NCBI GenBank assembly: GCA_004794785.1
Contig: SJOL01006493.1
Location: 1,063,478-1,127,477, forward strand
Direction: 5' to 3'
Source of the DNA: Opisthorchis felineus
Taxonomy: Eukaryota; Platyhelminthes; Trematoda; Opisthorchiida; Opisthorchiidae
DNA length: 64,000 nucleotides
The notes beneath the pieces were generated by a model, which ran no database searches, was not told the DNA's origin, and saw only the letters and a list, made by a program, of their open reading frames with translations. Both the position numbers and the translations under genes were made by a program. Positions 24,523 through 37,526 of the stretch are shown here, in pieces. The stretch's first letter is position 1. Every line of letters starts with the position of its first letter.

Positions 24523-24833
24523 ACCAAGAAGCAAGGAACGCCTTGGATTCGGATCAACAAAGGTCACAAGCCTGAACCCAAAAGTGTCGACAGCAGAGGT
24601 CACTTCAGCATCGATCAGAGTACGAGGGCAGGGGAGGCCAGGCTCAAAGGTCACGTGGTCACCAATCAATTGGGTTACAGGATAACAGATCAATCAATGG
24701 TACCGCCAGACCGAACAACCAGTCGTGATCGAAGGTCAGCCCCTGCTAGCAGCACGTATATTAACGCACACACAACACTACTCAACGCACAAACACCGAC
24801 CCATAGCTACGCCCCACTACGCTCCCTAACAAC

Positions 24834-24880
24834 GTACTGATGATGTCGCCTCGATTGGTGATGAGACATTTGCAATCAAA
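24834..24880 (+). ncRNA. Degenerate hammerhead motif in PLE 3' region
   Basis: CUGAUGA (24,837-24,843) is followed by a hairpin GUCGCC-UCGAUU-GGUGAU that can form helix II. The GAAA core, however, reads GAGA (24,863-24,866). The related copy near 50,500 keeps GACGAAACGUUUGC but has lost CUGAUGA. Together the two copies imply an ancestral hammerhead of a second type in this PLE end. Confidence 0.5.
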
Positions 24881-24935
24881 TTGCCCAGCTCAGCGAACAA
24901 ACCAACGACCAAATGTGGCTCTGTACTGCAGAGTC

Positions 24936-27900
24936 TATAAGAAGCTACGCTCAGTAGAATATTTGTAGCGTCAGCTTTAAAGTTCTCGGGCAAAGTTCGT
25001 ATACGTCATGCGAGTAGGAGCGTGCATAGTTTTCTAGTAGCGGAACTATTGTGGTCCGTCAGCTTAGCAGCTTGATACCTCCTAAAATGGGTTTGGGGTG
25101 AGTGGAATTCGCGATAAGAAGGTAGCGAAGAAAGCTGGTTTTCTGTCATTGGTCCCCTTAGTTGTTCCACGACAAATTTATACCTAGTCAGCATAAATCG
25201 CACGTACAAGGGACAAATTCACGGGTACATATCTGAAGAAAGGGTGGAAGAGGGGACAAGGGCAATGGGTCACAGTCAAATGAATTATGTTGTCGAACAA
25301 GCTTGTGGAGGAGAACAGTTCATAGGCCAACTCATTTTCACTTGTACCACGTTTAGCCGAAGCCGATCATGCCATGGACAGCGAGCCTAGATTCTAATTC
25401 ACCCCTGAGTCTATCCAGACTGGTACGATTAAGTTTGAAGCACTGCCTCTCTTTATCCATCTCATTAAAACTGAGAGAGGACGTATGCTCAAATGTTAGC
25501 ATTTCCCTTACTCTTTTCACTCGCGGACATAAGACATGCAAGTGATGTAAATAAATAGTGAAAACAATGTTGAACAGACACTGGTTGTCTGGTTTCTACA
25601 AGTCAGTCGATTGATGCCAGGGTAACCAAATCGCTTTTGTGCGCATAGGTACGGGCTGATTTGAAGAGCAGCGCTTCGCTTGTCGGGGTTTGTGTTGCGC
25701 AATAGTATTCGGAAGAAGTTGACCGGGTCAATCCGATGGTCAGTACCTAACACATGTCTGCCTACTGACGAAACAGGACTGCGATTTGACCTTTGACCTG
25801 GCGGTTTTCATGATTAAATACTTTGGAATGATTTCTAGCGCATTTTCCGCTAGTTATCTGTTTGACCTGCCGATTTAAGCGTCTCTACGGCTGCAGGATA
25901 ACTCGTTGACCAGATGAGAGGCAGCTGGTCTGGATAGCCTGGGCTCACCCTTGCATAGAGCAAATACTCCGATGATCGGAATGAAACGTAACTCGGCTGC
26001 AGTATAAGCACTTTTTAACGCAGAACTGAGCTTGCGTCTTATGTTGGTGTGAACATGGTTGTGGTAGGCGAAGCGCTGCTGATCAAATGGAACTAACCCG
26101 AACTATGTAAATAAAACAGCTGAAGCAAACGATTTGGTACGATTGAGACTATTGTCGATCGAAGAGACGATCGGAATCCGGCTGTGAACCACACCTCTAG
26201 CATGACTTTACATTCAAGTAAACCAACGGGTGGTTCTACTCGAAAAACTTGTTTGATCCTGTGACCTACTGACCCTTATTCACCTGCACCGTTTTTTCAC
26301 GCATGCACACGTAAATTCGTCTAACAGTCAATGTGACTTCCGTTGAGCATCATATAAATGTGTGATGTATTAACCAAAAGGATCAGTCAGAAAATGGGTT
26401 TAACATTTTACCGGTTCTGGAAAGAGCTGAGAATTTTCTGAAAAAGGCGAACTGGTAGGTGAGGGAAATTTCTCTGCTTCCAGGTCGAAATCGTTATAAT
26501 ATTCCTCCTGAGACGTTAGTTTTACTGGCAGTTCTGGTGACAAGGTCATAGCTGTTTTTGGCCAAGAGGCCAGTCGAACACATTTTCAGAAATCGGCTTA
26601 AATATCGCTTCAAAATGCAGCTCAGTTTCACCTATGTGCCGATGCCTGACCGGCTCACGTGCATTGTTTGGCTAACAGCTAAGCGTTCTGACGGTCAAGA
26701 TCTAAAACACTAACTGAATAACTAGTTACATGAACACACAACCGTTGAATCAGTCACACATACGGAATATTGGACATCTACTCTATATGGTTAAGTTACA
26801 CATCAAATGACTACACACCATATGAGTACCCGGCCCATTTATTGCATCCGTATTGCCCCTAATCCGGAAAAATCTTTACTACCTAGACGAACGGTTTTCG
26901 GAACAAATTTATTATTGAGGTTTCGTCGGAATTCACTAGCTTTAATATTTAGGTGTGACAGGTAGTCTGTCGATGCATTTGAACCCTGCTACAATGGATA
27001 ATGAAGCGTGAATTTTCCCATTATCTTGCAGGCCATCGTTCAAAAATGGTTTAAGGTGGTGTACCCCAGATAAACTCCATTCCTCGGCCTAAGCAATTGC
27101 AAATTAGCATTCACCTTCGAGGTTCGTCTCAACGATCTTATTCCCCCAACCCCTCGAAGCTTGAAGCCGGATCGTAGCTATAAGCGTTCATATCAGTGTT
27201 CCAGTTGCAACCAGCTGCCCATTACACTCAATAAAATAACGCTGTAATAACTACAGGAGATACGTACCTCTCAGAAACCTCTTTTGGATTGATCGGCAGG
27301 TAGTGCACGCTCAACATGCGCTTCCCTTTAACATCAGAATAACGTCAGAAATGTCCTTACAAGTTTCTCTGTCGGTCATACGTTCTAAACCACCTATATG
27401 GAACCAGGGTTTTTAACTTTTACTCTGAAGATGTTCAGTGACCCAAGATAATTGGTTCGTGGCTTGGAGAAGAGTTCAGAATCAGGGTAGTCAAAGCGCC
27501 CTACCGGACTGGGTTTTGATAAGTAACCATCCTCCCTGTGCTATCGATTTCATTTAAAGTTACTATCACTCAAGCAGAAAAAAGGTTGTTCGTGGTGTCA
27601 AAATGTAACCTAACGGACTATCTCCAATACACACATATTAAATCAGAATTTGCCGAATGTATACATACTATAGTTCTCGATGTTTATATGAATGCTTCAG
27701 GTGGTCAACGGATACCTGCGGGAACTTATTTTGGTTGTCAATCATGAGCCAAAACTGCCAGTAGAAATAATGGTAGTGGATTTCTTTAGCCATACACAGG
27801 CTCCCAGCTGCTTCAGATCAACATCGTTTTTAAGACAAGCTTCTAGCTTGCGAAACTTAGTTCCTATCTGAGGCAACCAGTCGTTGGCCCATCTGAGTCG

Positions 27901-28845
27901 CAAGTGATTAATTCACTGAGACAGAGCTTCGATTCAAGACATCACTCCTTATTCAGTATTATTATTATTACTACTTGATTTATCATTATTAGTGCTTGAT
28001 TTCGACTGGTCACCGCACACGCTTGTATGACTTTTGACATTTCGACAAGATGCCGTTGGCCGGGGATGGTTTATTCCACAGAACACTTCTCTGGCCCAGC
28101 GATAGCTGTCTTTGATAGAAAGTAATCGAACTAATGATTGCCACCAGGTTCACTGTGAATGGTAGATTAAAAAGCATATCATACTCACGGCTCGTGAAGC
28201 CACCCAGTCAGTTTTCCTGGCACATCCGATGAGTAAATGGTGTTACTCAGTTCGGCAGAGCTTATTCGTGCACAAAATACATTATAAGACCCCAGAACCT
28301 AAATACCGTCCGGTGAAGAGCCAAGTCAACCCAGTGGACATCATCGACCTGCACTGAAGTAGTGCGAGTCATATCTTCCACATGCAAAATTAAAGAGGCT
28401 GGCTGCTATTCCAGCCCAGATATGTTGCTATAGTCATGAAGATTTCAAAAACACTTGGCTCTTCCCGAAGAGTTACGAAAGGCCTAGGAGATGGAGCAGG
28501 TTGAAAATAGAAGAAAATCACACCATTCCAACGGATTTATTCATCTGGTTGTTCAGTGAATTAGTGACAGTGGATTAACAATCCATTCGGAAAAAACGTT
28601 GTCTTCATTCATAGACCTACATCTTGCAACGTGTGTACTGGAAACGATTCATTTCTCTCGCGAACTTTGATCTGAACACTGCACGCTCTCGGGAACCAAG
28701 GAAGTCCTTGGCAGCCAAAGCAAACCCGTGTAAATCGCTTTATCTTCCGACGGCACGAGGCATCATCATTTATGGATGTATGTGCTTCCTGGAAGTTTTT
28801 AATTCAAGTTCAACACACTTTGTACTTTCATCTTTTCTGTTTAAC
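24936..28845. other. No recognisable feature
   Basis: No domain, SINE or RT fragment recognised. 25,745-25,790 has weak resemblance to the PLE terminal sequence (TGTCTGCC, TGACGAAACAGG). An ATT microsatellite lies at 27,955-27,972. Confidence 0.4.
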
Positions 28846-28851
28846 GCTTGA

Positions 28852-29026
28852 AGCTTCCCTACCAGCCTCTGACACCTTTGGGGTCGAATTGAATTCAGGA
28901 ATTCCACGCGTGGATAATGAGTATGGGAATAAAATAGATCGACTACCTTTTACTCAAGAGGTACTTGAACTAAAAGAAGCGATTGCATCGCAATATATGT
29001 TACGTGATTCAGCCCTACAAAATTGA
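28852..29026 (+). CDS. Candidate 3' terminal exon, function unknown
   Basis: A pyrimidine-rich stretch (CTTTCATCTTTTCTGTTTAA) and AG at 28,850-28,851 precede an open frame of about 57 codons ending in a stop at 29,024-29,026. The product is charged and hydrophilic (NSGIPRVDNEYGNKIDRLPF, LELKEAIASQYMLRD) and looks like a helical C-terminus. No upstream exon could be linked. Confidence 0.3.
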
Positions 29027-29687
29027 AGCACCACTTCAGTATTCTGTAGAATCGAACACGATTCAGATTAATTCAAACAACCGGATCAGTGAAAAGATTC
29101 ACATATTTATGTGACCTATATGCGAAGTACTAGGCGTATGAACGTATACTAGGAATAAATATATATCAAGAAAAGTGTACATGCAAGTTTGTTTAGCCAA
29201 ACGGCGCGCACTACGGGGTAGCATGTGGCTCATCCAGGAAGGCTGGTGTGAGACGTCATCCAATTACACGGGTGATATAAACCTGTTACGGTGACACGAA
29301 AACAGAACCGAGGGTATTGACGGTGGGACAGCCAAATGGGGTTAAATGCGTGGCAAAATGAAGGCAGAGAGCAAACTGGGAGAGGAATTTACACCGTCTT
29401 CAGTAGACATCGAAGGCAACAGTGAAAAGAGGAGAGTGTAACCGGGTTCGCAGAATGTCCAACAGATCCTTGCTGACCTCCAGGTTAGTCATTGAACGTA
29501 CCCATGTTTACCAGAAGTTCCAAGCAACTTATTAAAATGATGGCCACAATATGCACTTCTCTTGTGCTTTATTGCCCAAGTTGTTCAGTGAAGGAGTCCA
29601 CTGTTTTCTGTGTAGTCATTTGGGTTCACGTATGTGCAAGCTGGTTCCCTACTTTCCTCTGTGAACGTTTATCGGGTTGCCTGAACA

Positions 29688-29738
29688 TATAATAATAATG
29701 ATAATAATAATGATGATAATAATAATAATAATAATAAT
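29688..29738. repeat. AAT microsatellite
   Basis: About 17 trinucleotide units of AAT with three GAT interruptions. Confidence 0.95.
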
Positions 29739-29739
29739 C

Positions 29740-32700
29740 TTGTCAGTCCTTCGCCATTTGTTTTGTTGTACAGTTCACTTTATACAAATGTTTGTGGTTT
29801 TATTCCTTTCAATATATTGGTCTGTGCTTGCATTCGCGTAGAATCAGCAGGAGAGACCAGCTACACAACGGAAACTTAGGAAGGGCGGTAAGGTCCCAGC
29901 TACCGTTAGACGAATCAGTCTGTAAGGCGTACGCGGCGATCAAGTGTCTTCCTATCCTTGAAACGAGAGGTTGACGGCTTCTACAATGGCTTCTAGTCTG
30001 CAGTCCGTCGTAGCGTACAGTCCAGGGCAAAAAGGACATGAGGGTTGGAAAAACTGGTGTGGAGACTGGATAAGTCTAGGTTGTACGGTTGGGTGCCGTT
30101 AGGCTAATGCGTGTTGACCGGAAGGCGAGTTATGGAACATTCACATCAAGCATCCGAAGATTCATGCACAAAGGACCAACCTGCGTCGATACTGGTGAAA
30201 GGCAGACTCATCAAACAGTAGTCAGAAATCTGAGACCTGGGGTCCAGATAGCCATACTGGAAACTTCACGGGTGAGAGTGACGAACCGGGGTCCACCCGG
30301 CGAGATGCGTGGCCAGTCAGTGATGCCTGCGTGCATTGGGCTGCTAATTTGTTCATTTCGTAAGCCGATACCACACGCGATTGATTTCCTATACACAGAT
30401 TTCTGTTTCACTTCCGTATCATCGATGTGGAAATGACTTCGATAGCCAGTGTTGGCTTGGTTTCGTCGCTGATTCCAGGTGACATAGTGTTCAACCGAAT
30501 GTAGGAGGTTTTAATCGAGACAGCTTGAGCCTAACATACTTATTCGATTAGCGTAGTTTAGGAATACAACCACTTTGTGCGTTTGTTGAGCACACCTTAC
30601 GGCCACGCCAAAAGTAAACCGCTTTCTCAGATTGCCAAATTGGTGATTCTGAACGTTTAATAAGACTGAAGTGCAGGCACTGGAATACCCAATAATGCCT
30701 CTCGTTGCCACGACTCTAGAGGGGAAGATCGGATGTTTTAATGAAACGTGTTGGTTGACGCCTCTCGCATCACTTGTTGACTTGTGTCGGGTTCTGCTAA
30801 GTTGTTGGGTTGGGTAACTTGTAGTCCTGACTGTGACGCCCTGGAGCACAATAGCGCAGCAAGTATACAAAAGCGTGAACATATGTGTCCCAAAAGTGAG
30901 TTGGCGGGTGCTCTGAAACACAAACACCGATAATAAGTGGCCCAGACATACAAGTTAAAAACACAGTGTAATGCTTTATGAATATTTTGAAGGGAAGTAG
31001 CCGGAGGATGTCATCGAAATATCTCTTGATGACAAAGCACATTTGGACGGTCCTGTACTTTGGTCACTTGGTGTTGGTCACTTTTCGGTGTTTTTACACC
31101 CACGATTTTTGACATCGAGGTAAAATTTGCAAATGGTGAGTTTGACTTTCGATAACATCTGTAGCTCGCTAACCAAAAATCATCCACTCTCACTCACTGG
31201 GAGTGCATTTATGGCGAGTCTCCAGAGGTGGCCAATAATTTATTGGCGGCGTAAAGTGTGGACAAACCGAATGATACGTGTAAGCAAGTTCAACCCAAAA
31301 AAGCGCAATAGGAAGGCATTTTCGAAAGCCATAATATTCTACGCATGGTCACCCACACGACTCATACAAAACTACCAAACAATTCCGATGTGGCTTATTC
31401 ACACAAAAAGGTTTACACTGAACTAGTGAATGGAAATTGTAGCAACTAGAACCACCGCGCTCGGTACACGGTTTAGAGCTGACACATTCCAAGCAAGCGA
31501 TTACATTACAAATTGTCTAGGCGAAAGTGATGTGGTTGCGTTATAAGCGTAGTTGGCTAGCAATGGAACGACCCATTCAACTGCATAAGTTCCTAGGTGC
31601 ACGAGAAACAACCGTATTCAAAGTGCTGCCCAAAAGTTACGGTGGAAATGTGAGTATCTAATCAAGAAGAAGGAAACCCGTGGCCAGGAAGTACAGGTTT
31701 CAACATGAGACTTGTAAGACGCACAAAGATTATTAGTCCGATGAAATTACACGGAATAAAATGTCACTCCAGCATTATCAGAACAAGCGGCATAGTTTTC
31801 AGTGAAAAAAACCTCGAGGCAGTCCATAACTCATCCGAATGAGAGATCTCTTGAAGTATCAGTATCATGTGAAAAGATGAGCCAAATGAAATCAGACGAT
31901 TACCAGTTCTCACTTCTGTTGCAATCATCCTTCGATTTTCTTGAAGGGTTCATATCGCCTCTCGGGGTTTTGGCAACGCAGTCGTCGACAGTATTTGGCT
32001 ACGCGAATGCGAGAGTCAAATATCACGAGATTACGTCCTCAATATGTGTTCACGGCATTGCTTGGATGCGTTTCATTTTGGTACCCTACGACCATAACTA
32101 TGGGTTCTTGATAGCTCTTACAGGACTGGATTGAAAGCATGCGGCCTAAGCAAGTTACAGGAAACCGTAGTAGAGTCTGATCTTCCTCAATAACTCCCAT
32201 CACCTACACTTTGCCTTCGGATTTTGAAATTTTCTGGTTATTTTGATGAGGCAGGTAAGTGAGAGAATGTGGTCGCTAGGTAGAATGCAGCACTGGATCA
32301 CCAACCATCACTCAGGGAGTAGTGGAAATGAGAACACAATATGCTGCACACCAACTTTGAATTTGCACGTTATGTATTTAGTCTATACCTCGATTGTTAT
32401 CAGCTGGAGTGCAAGTATCAGTCATGTCTCCGGTTACCGTGCTTTGAGCGGTAGAGGTGTTCGACCTTTGCACGTATCAATTTTTCCTCGGCGGCTCTTG
32501 TTATAATGCAACCGCAATCTAGACAAAACGGCTCACATCTTCCACATTTTCAGGCGAACTGCGACCTGGCAGATCCAGATGGTTCCGCAATTCGTCTCAC
32601 ATAGATCAATGGCTAATGTCATATAACGCCAGGTGTTCACATGAGAACATGTCGATGCGATTTTAACAGGGAGATAAGGTATATGGAAAACTGCTACCTC

Positions 32701-34320
32701 ACTAACAAACTCGCAAGGTCTGTATGGTTTCAGTGTTGTCGTATTAGGTAATTATGCCGACCAGACGACTGTATAACAATATTTCAAGTTGCTGGATTCG
32801 AAGAATATTCGCACCTGAATGTTTTTTCAAAGTGGTGGTTCTCGAATGGGATGCAGCGTGAAAGACGCCGCACAACGAATTCGGGACGACGCATATAATG
32901 ATCTCACAGGTAAGAAGATAAGACGAAAAGGAGGCTTTTCAACCATTCTTGGGAAGTAGCCTCAATCGGACAGGGGGGACGTTCCCACGGGTGGCTTCTC
33001 TCTGGAAAGCTACTTCTTGGACTGATCACTGTACGGTTCTCGCGATGCATCATTCGGATAAAAAAGTCGCCACTGGATCTGCCAACCACCACATGAAAAG
33101 ACAAGCATAGGATAACAAGGTACATTTTATGGTATAAAGTCGTGTTCTTCATTAGGCCACCGTTTAGCATCAAAGGTGTAATATCTGTTGTCAACTTGTC
33201 TGCGTGCCAAAACGTTTTGGCGGAGATGCCCTCTCATCCAGCCATTGAGATCCATCCATACGTTAGCTTGATTGCTTCGCCCATACCAACACAGCAAGTA
33301 CGGTAGATCTGTGGTCTACTGCTTTAGGGCTGGCCTAGCTTACTCCTAACAGATCAAAGAAACTTCGAGAGATGGAGTCAGTTTGGGGTTATCCTTTATT
33401 ACCATTTGGCAGAGATTCCTCTGTAACAATGTCGTACTACCGATAATGATCAGAGCAGAAATAGGTGGTTTTTCGATGAGGGAACGCTTGAGTTACCCAA
33501 CTCCGGCAGCCACCATACAAGAGTGAAAACGACGAACTACTAACTACTTCAAGTAACACGATATTCAAAGAAAATTTAAAATTTTGGCCACTTGGATGCT
33601 GAAGGGAGTTTCAAAAGAATTGAAAATCTGTGAGGCTAGATTTAAAAACGAGGCATAGAATTCACAGGAGACGCCTTTCAAAAAATGAAATGTTAAACTT
33701 CTTGCCTATCTTCTAATGAAGCCCGCTCCCCAAACAACAACAGCCAGGGAACTACACATCGGGATTAGTGAGCTCAAGAAAAGAACAAACCACCAATAAA
33801 TGCAGATGAATTTCTGGCAGTAGTCAAAGACTCGGGCGATTGCAGGATGCGCATCTCACATACTGGGAAGTTGTACAAAATGTGAAGGTTTTGAGTAAGG
33901 GACTATGATTCACGCCACAGCGACTGGTGGCAGCAGTGGTAATCGTCGAGCCTCCACCACAGCGTAATAGAGGCATACAGGCCGCGAGCGTGTGGGGAGC
34001 GGTTTTAGATCACCCGAGGTGACACGTGGCTGGTGAAGTTATCAGTTTGGGAGGGTCATTACCAAAGGTTTTTTTATATCCAAGTTAGAAAGCTGAACTC
34101 AAAAATCTCACGCATGCCTTTCCGATAGTCCACTCATCGTAGCGCTAACCCATCCATACAGACCACCAAGATTGTGAACGACATTCAAGAGGAATCTTCA
34201 ACTCAAATGATGTGGATCAGAAGGGCCAGGCCCCCAAACCCAGGTAATATTCCTATAAGCTATTACCTCTGGTACTTCTGTGTAACCCTTACTCACCCAC
34301 ACTAACCGACAAAGAAAAGG
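29740..34320. other. Region without recognised genes
   Basis: Longer open frames occur at 30,511-30,927 (minus, 138 codons), 30,089-30,436 (plus, 115 codons) and 31,802-32,134 (plus, 110 codons). None has a motif I recognise. The first overlaps two other open frames on the same strand, which suggests repeat-derived sequence. Confidence 0.4.
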
Positions 34321-34323
34321 ATC

Positions 34324-34530
34324 ACTACTCATAAGATTCGTAGACTGACAGCCCACGATCGGCTTCACTCGTCTTGGAGCTCAGCAGATAGGCGCAGTTC
34401 CCGGGTTTCCGTCAAACTTATGTTCTAATTGAACATTAGATAGTATGCAAATGGCGACATTAACGTCTTTGCAAATTAAATTGGTATTAACCGGGGACTC
34501 ACACCTTGGAGTTCCATCGTCCCTTGCTAG
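34324..34530 (-). repeat. Hammerhead-repeat copy, decayed
   Basis: Same family and orientation as 7899-8100: ACTACTCATAAG at its left, AGGCGCAGTTCCCGGGTTTC inside, and GGGGACTCACACCTTGGA near its right end. Read on the minus strand the ribozyme core has CUGCUGAG in place of CUGAUGAG, and GAAG in place of GAAA, so it should be inactive. Helix I (CUAU with GUGG) still pairs using wobble pairs. Confidence 0.75.
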
Positions 34531-34539
34531 CTTAGTGTG

Positions 34540-37140
34540 AAATTGTCAGGTGTGAGCACCTGTAAAATTTGAATGCTCACCAAGGCTTCTTTATTCTGAG
34601 GTATTAGCTAGTATTCAATATTAATTGAGACAGAGCCAACAATACTGTCCGTCAAACGCATACCACATTGATGGTACCTACTAGAAGCTACACAACGCGA
34701 CCCGAAATACTTTTCATCCTCACGATTTGTGCGCTGCAACTCCTCACATTTAAATGAGGGTCAGAAAAAAACCCACTTAAAACAAACCTTGATCTTGACA
34801 TGCTGCGGAACGGTCACCAACCAAACTGGGAGCTTCTCCAACGTCGTGGAAAACATACTCCCTATGTTTCAAGTCAAGAAATCGTAATTTCTCGCCTTTT
34901 CAAGTTGAAATGCCAATTTAGTGAACTGAAGTTTGAGCCCAATTCAGGGGAAACCGATCACATGGCTGGGTTAGCCACTCATCGCTGTTTGGTAACCGAA
35001 CCGACTGATCATTGAACAAGGAATGTCGGAGTCACCTGCTCGGCGATTACTGGAGGCATTCTGACAATTATCCGAAAATGTGTGGACATTTTGCGGTCCC
35101 GGGATTACACACAGGCGGCGCAGATCTCAATCAGGTTAGTGTTTTCTTCTCGTTCGGCTGCTCGGACCGGACCTCGCCGTGTGTCAAACTTCATAACCAT
35201 GTCATAGTGATCATTTGTGGAGGTCAATCGAATGCATCCAAAGTTATGAACATTTGTGTGGTGAACAGCCGATGAGCTATTTCAAGCGGATGAATAAACC
35301 CGGCAGGATACAAACCAGGTTGAAGAATGCCTACGAAGGAATACTCGGTAAGTGTTGATGAGTGCTTCCAGGACGAAATGATGTGACAATTTCTGAATGA
35401 ACTGCATCCATGCGGGACTGATTTTTTGTTCCAGAAAGTGACGGAATGTAGCATAAGTCGCAAGAATTTCTCATCCAATCGAGGTGTTCAACTGTCCGAT
35501 GCGTCCCATGTGCCGAACTAGAGTCTTATGGTGGATATGTAACCCGTTTGATTTAATCTATTAAGAACGTGCTTTAAATCACACCACAATAGATTCACGA
35601 CAACAACTCGTGTGGACTGCTGACAGTCTAGGCTCCGATCTGTTATGCATCCTAATGTAAAGATTGAGCTTAACAGGTGATTTGAAACTACTTCATCAGT
35701 GTGATTGGTAGATGAAATTTATGTTGCACAAGAATTCAAAAGCCATGGTAGATTGCTGTTGAGTGTGCCCATTTCTCACATAGGTGAGTAGTAGTCAAAA
35801 TGAATATATACTGTTGTATTTTTGCCAGCAGTTATTTCCATCGACTGTATCTTGTCAACATGTACGCAGAAGCGCAATCGGCCACGGATGATGCACTGAA
35901 ATCCAAAGAAAAGCTTCGCAGAAGTTGTGCATTCGTTCAAACATGGACAAAATCGAGGTTTCCTAGTTTGATAGCTTTGTTACCACGCGCCGATGGTGAC
36001 CTTTCTGGCTTTTGCTCAACTTTAGCCCGCTGGATTCACAGGTTCCGCAGAATTAGCGGGTTTGAGAGTTAGTGTCAAGCTAGCTTCTCCACTTAAGGGA
36101 GTAATTAGGAACCACAAAAGTTATTCCCAAAATTATCTCAGGATCAGGACACCAAAAGTTCAGAGTTACGTCGTCATGGATACAGTGCCAAAAATTCAGC
36201 TATTCACGGAAAAAGACTTGCTAGCAACTTTTACCCAGACACAATCGAGAAATCTTACCCAAAATAGAGATGGGCGGTTTAACTAGTATCAGCTCTAAAG
36301 TGTGTGCACATTGTAGTGTGGTTGCAACCGAATCGATTTCGCCCATTGGAAATCGGTAAAATAGGAATCGAATCATTTACTCAAATTAAAGAAAAAATTA
36401 ATTGTCTGGGATCGAAAACACACACTGGAGGTCAAATCACGAACAAGGAGACCCGATCCGTCACACTAATCGGTCGGCCCATTGAGACAACAATGAACAA
36501 CGGGGCGGCATTGAATAGTAATTGTGGTCACTTCGTAGGGCAAGGCTTGAATGGTGATCACCGGATTGAATTTAGAGACAAGGCAACGGGCCGATCCCTT
36601 AGGATTCGTATGAACTTTTGGGTACAGTGTGCCTTATTTTGCCAGGTAGCTACAATCGGTGATCATTCCGGAGAAAAATGAACGTGTTGTAGGGTTGGCC
36701 TTTCTCCAGTTTTTACTATCAGGGCAGAAAATGAACTGTACTGCAGGTACGTGTTCCCAAGAGACAAGCTGCAACGCGAAATCCTCAAATTAGGATTAGG
36801 GTTGCGGCATGCATTTTGCGCCCATGTTTGTCCTAAGAGTGACGGTTGTAATAGTCTGTCTGAGCCCACGTGTATCGTAGATAACAGTCACAGTCCAATA
36901 CTAAGTATGTTTGGTAGCGGATGAATCACACTACGTGTCTTTCCACTTATGAAGTAAAAAAGCTGGACGAGACAGAACTCATAGGGATCCGTTTTCTGAT
37001 TCCCCAATGGCTGGTAAAATGGATACAAGTAACAAAGTGTATTGGAAAGATATAAACTACCTGTCTATGAATCCCACCCGACAGGATTCGTCCTCTTTGA
37101 GCAAAAAGAGCCATAAGACGGCTAACAAATAATGAAACTA
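34540..37140. other. Region without recognised genes; 3' flank of the PGAP1-like gene
   Basis: Open frames of 60-125 codons on both strands (for example 36,304-36,681 plus, 35,224-35,478 minus) show no known motif. The part next to 37,145 should hold the 3' untranslated region of the minus-strand gene; I found no AATAAA signal within about 450 bases. Confidence 0.4.
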
Positions 37141-37144
37141 AACA

Positions 37145-37526
37145 TTAATGTGACTTTGGCTTCACAAGTCTTAGTCCACTCAACCATGGCCGAAATTGTT
37201 GCAGCTCCGAAGTAAGATATACACTGAGAGACAACAACAGAACCAGACCAGAAGAGCAGAACAACATTATGCGGAAGTAGAAAATTGCAGTGTGTAAAAG
37301 TAAGAACACGTAAACAGAACATCCAGTTAGACATAGTAAAACGACAATGGAATTGGATACGTAAGATTTGTGATTGGTGACAGCCTGAGTGTCACTGGGA
37401 TCGTTGTCTGGCGTCCGTAGTCCAGTAAGCCAGGTAAGGCAAGTTAGTGCGACGAAAATGAACAGGAGATAGACATCAGAGGGAATGAAAGGTGCTCGCA
37501 GCAGGAGGTGGAAGGCAAATGGTCCC
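37145..37526 (-). CDS. PGAP1: PGAP1-like terminal exon 9
   Basis: Acceptor TCTCTGTTTCAG. A split Thr codon joins it to exon 8. 126 residues with about four hydrophobic segments ([49 protein letters not shown]) and the end LVKPKSH before TAA at 37,147-37,145. The open frame continues 5' of the acceptor, but the phase and pyrimidine tract place the start here. Confidence 0.8.

Larger units (their letters stand above)
24070..24935 (+). mobile_element. Penelope-like element 3' end
   Basis: Starts within the RT-endonuclease linker (GFINVAHKPNATLRKLISRP), continues into NNVVYQLNYSNCNELYVGRT, which keeps the Tyr-Val-Gly of the GIY-YIG fold, and RKLCTRIKE. A frameshift near 24,280 leads to the frame 24,295-24,522 (MVSVHKDQEGHKFTLGN, LEAWYSTADSINRCIELDPI), the normal end of trematode PLE proteins. 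A 3' untranslated part follows. It contains a mutated hammerhead at 24,837-24,880 and the terminal sequence shared with 9,503-9,538. The 5' truncation is typical of target-primed insertion. Confidence 0.85.
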
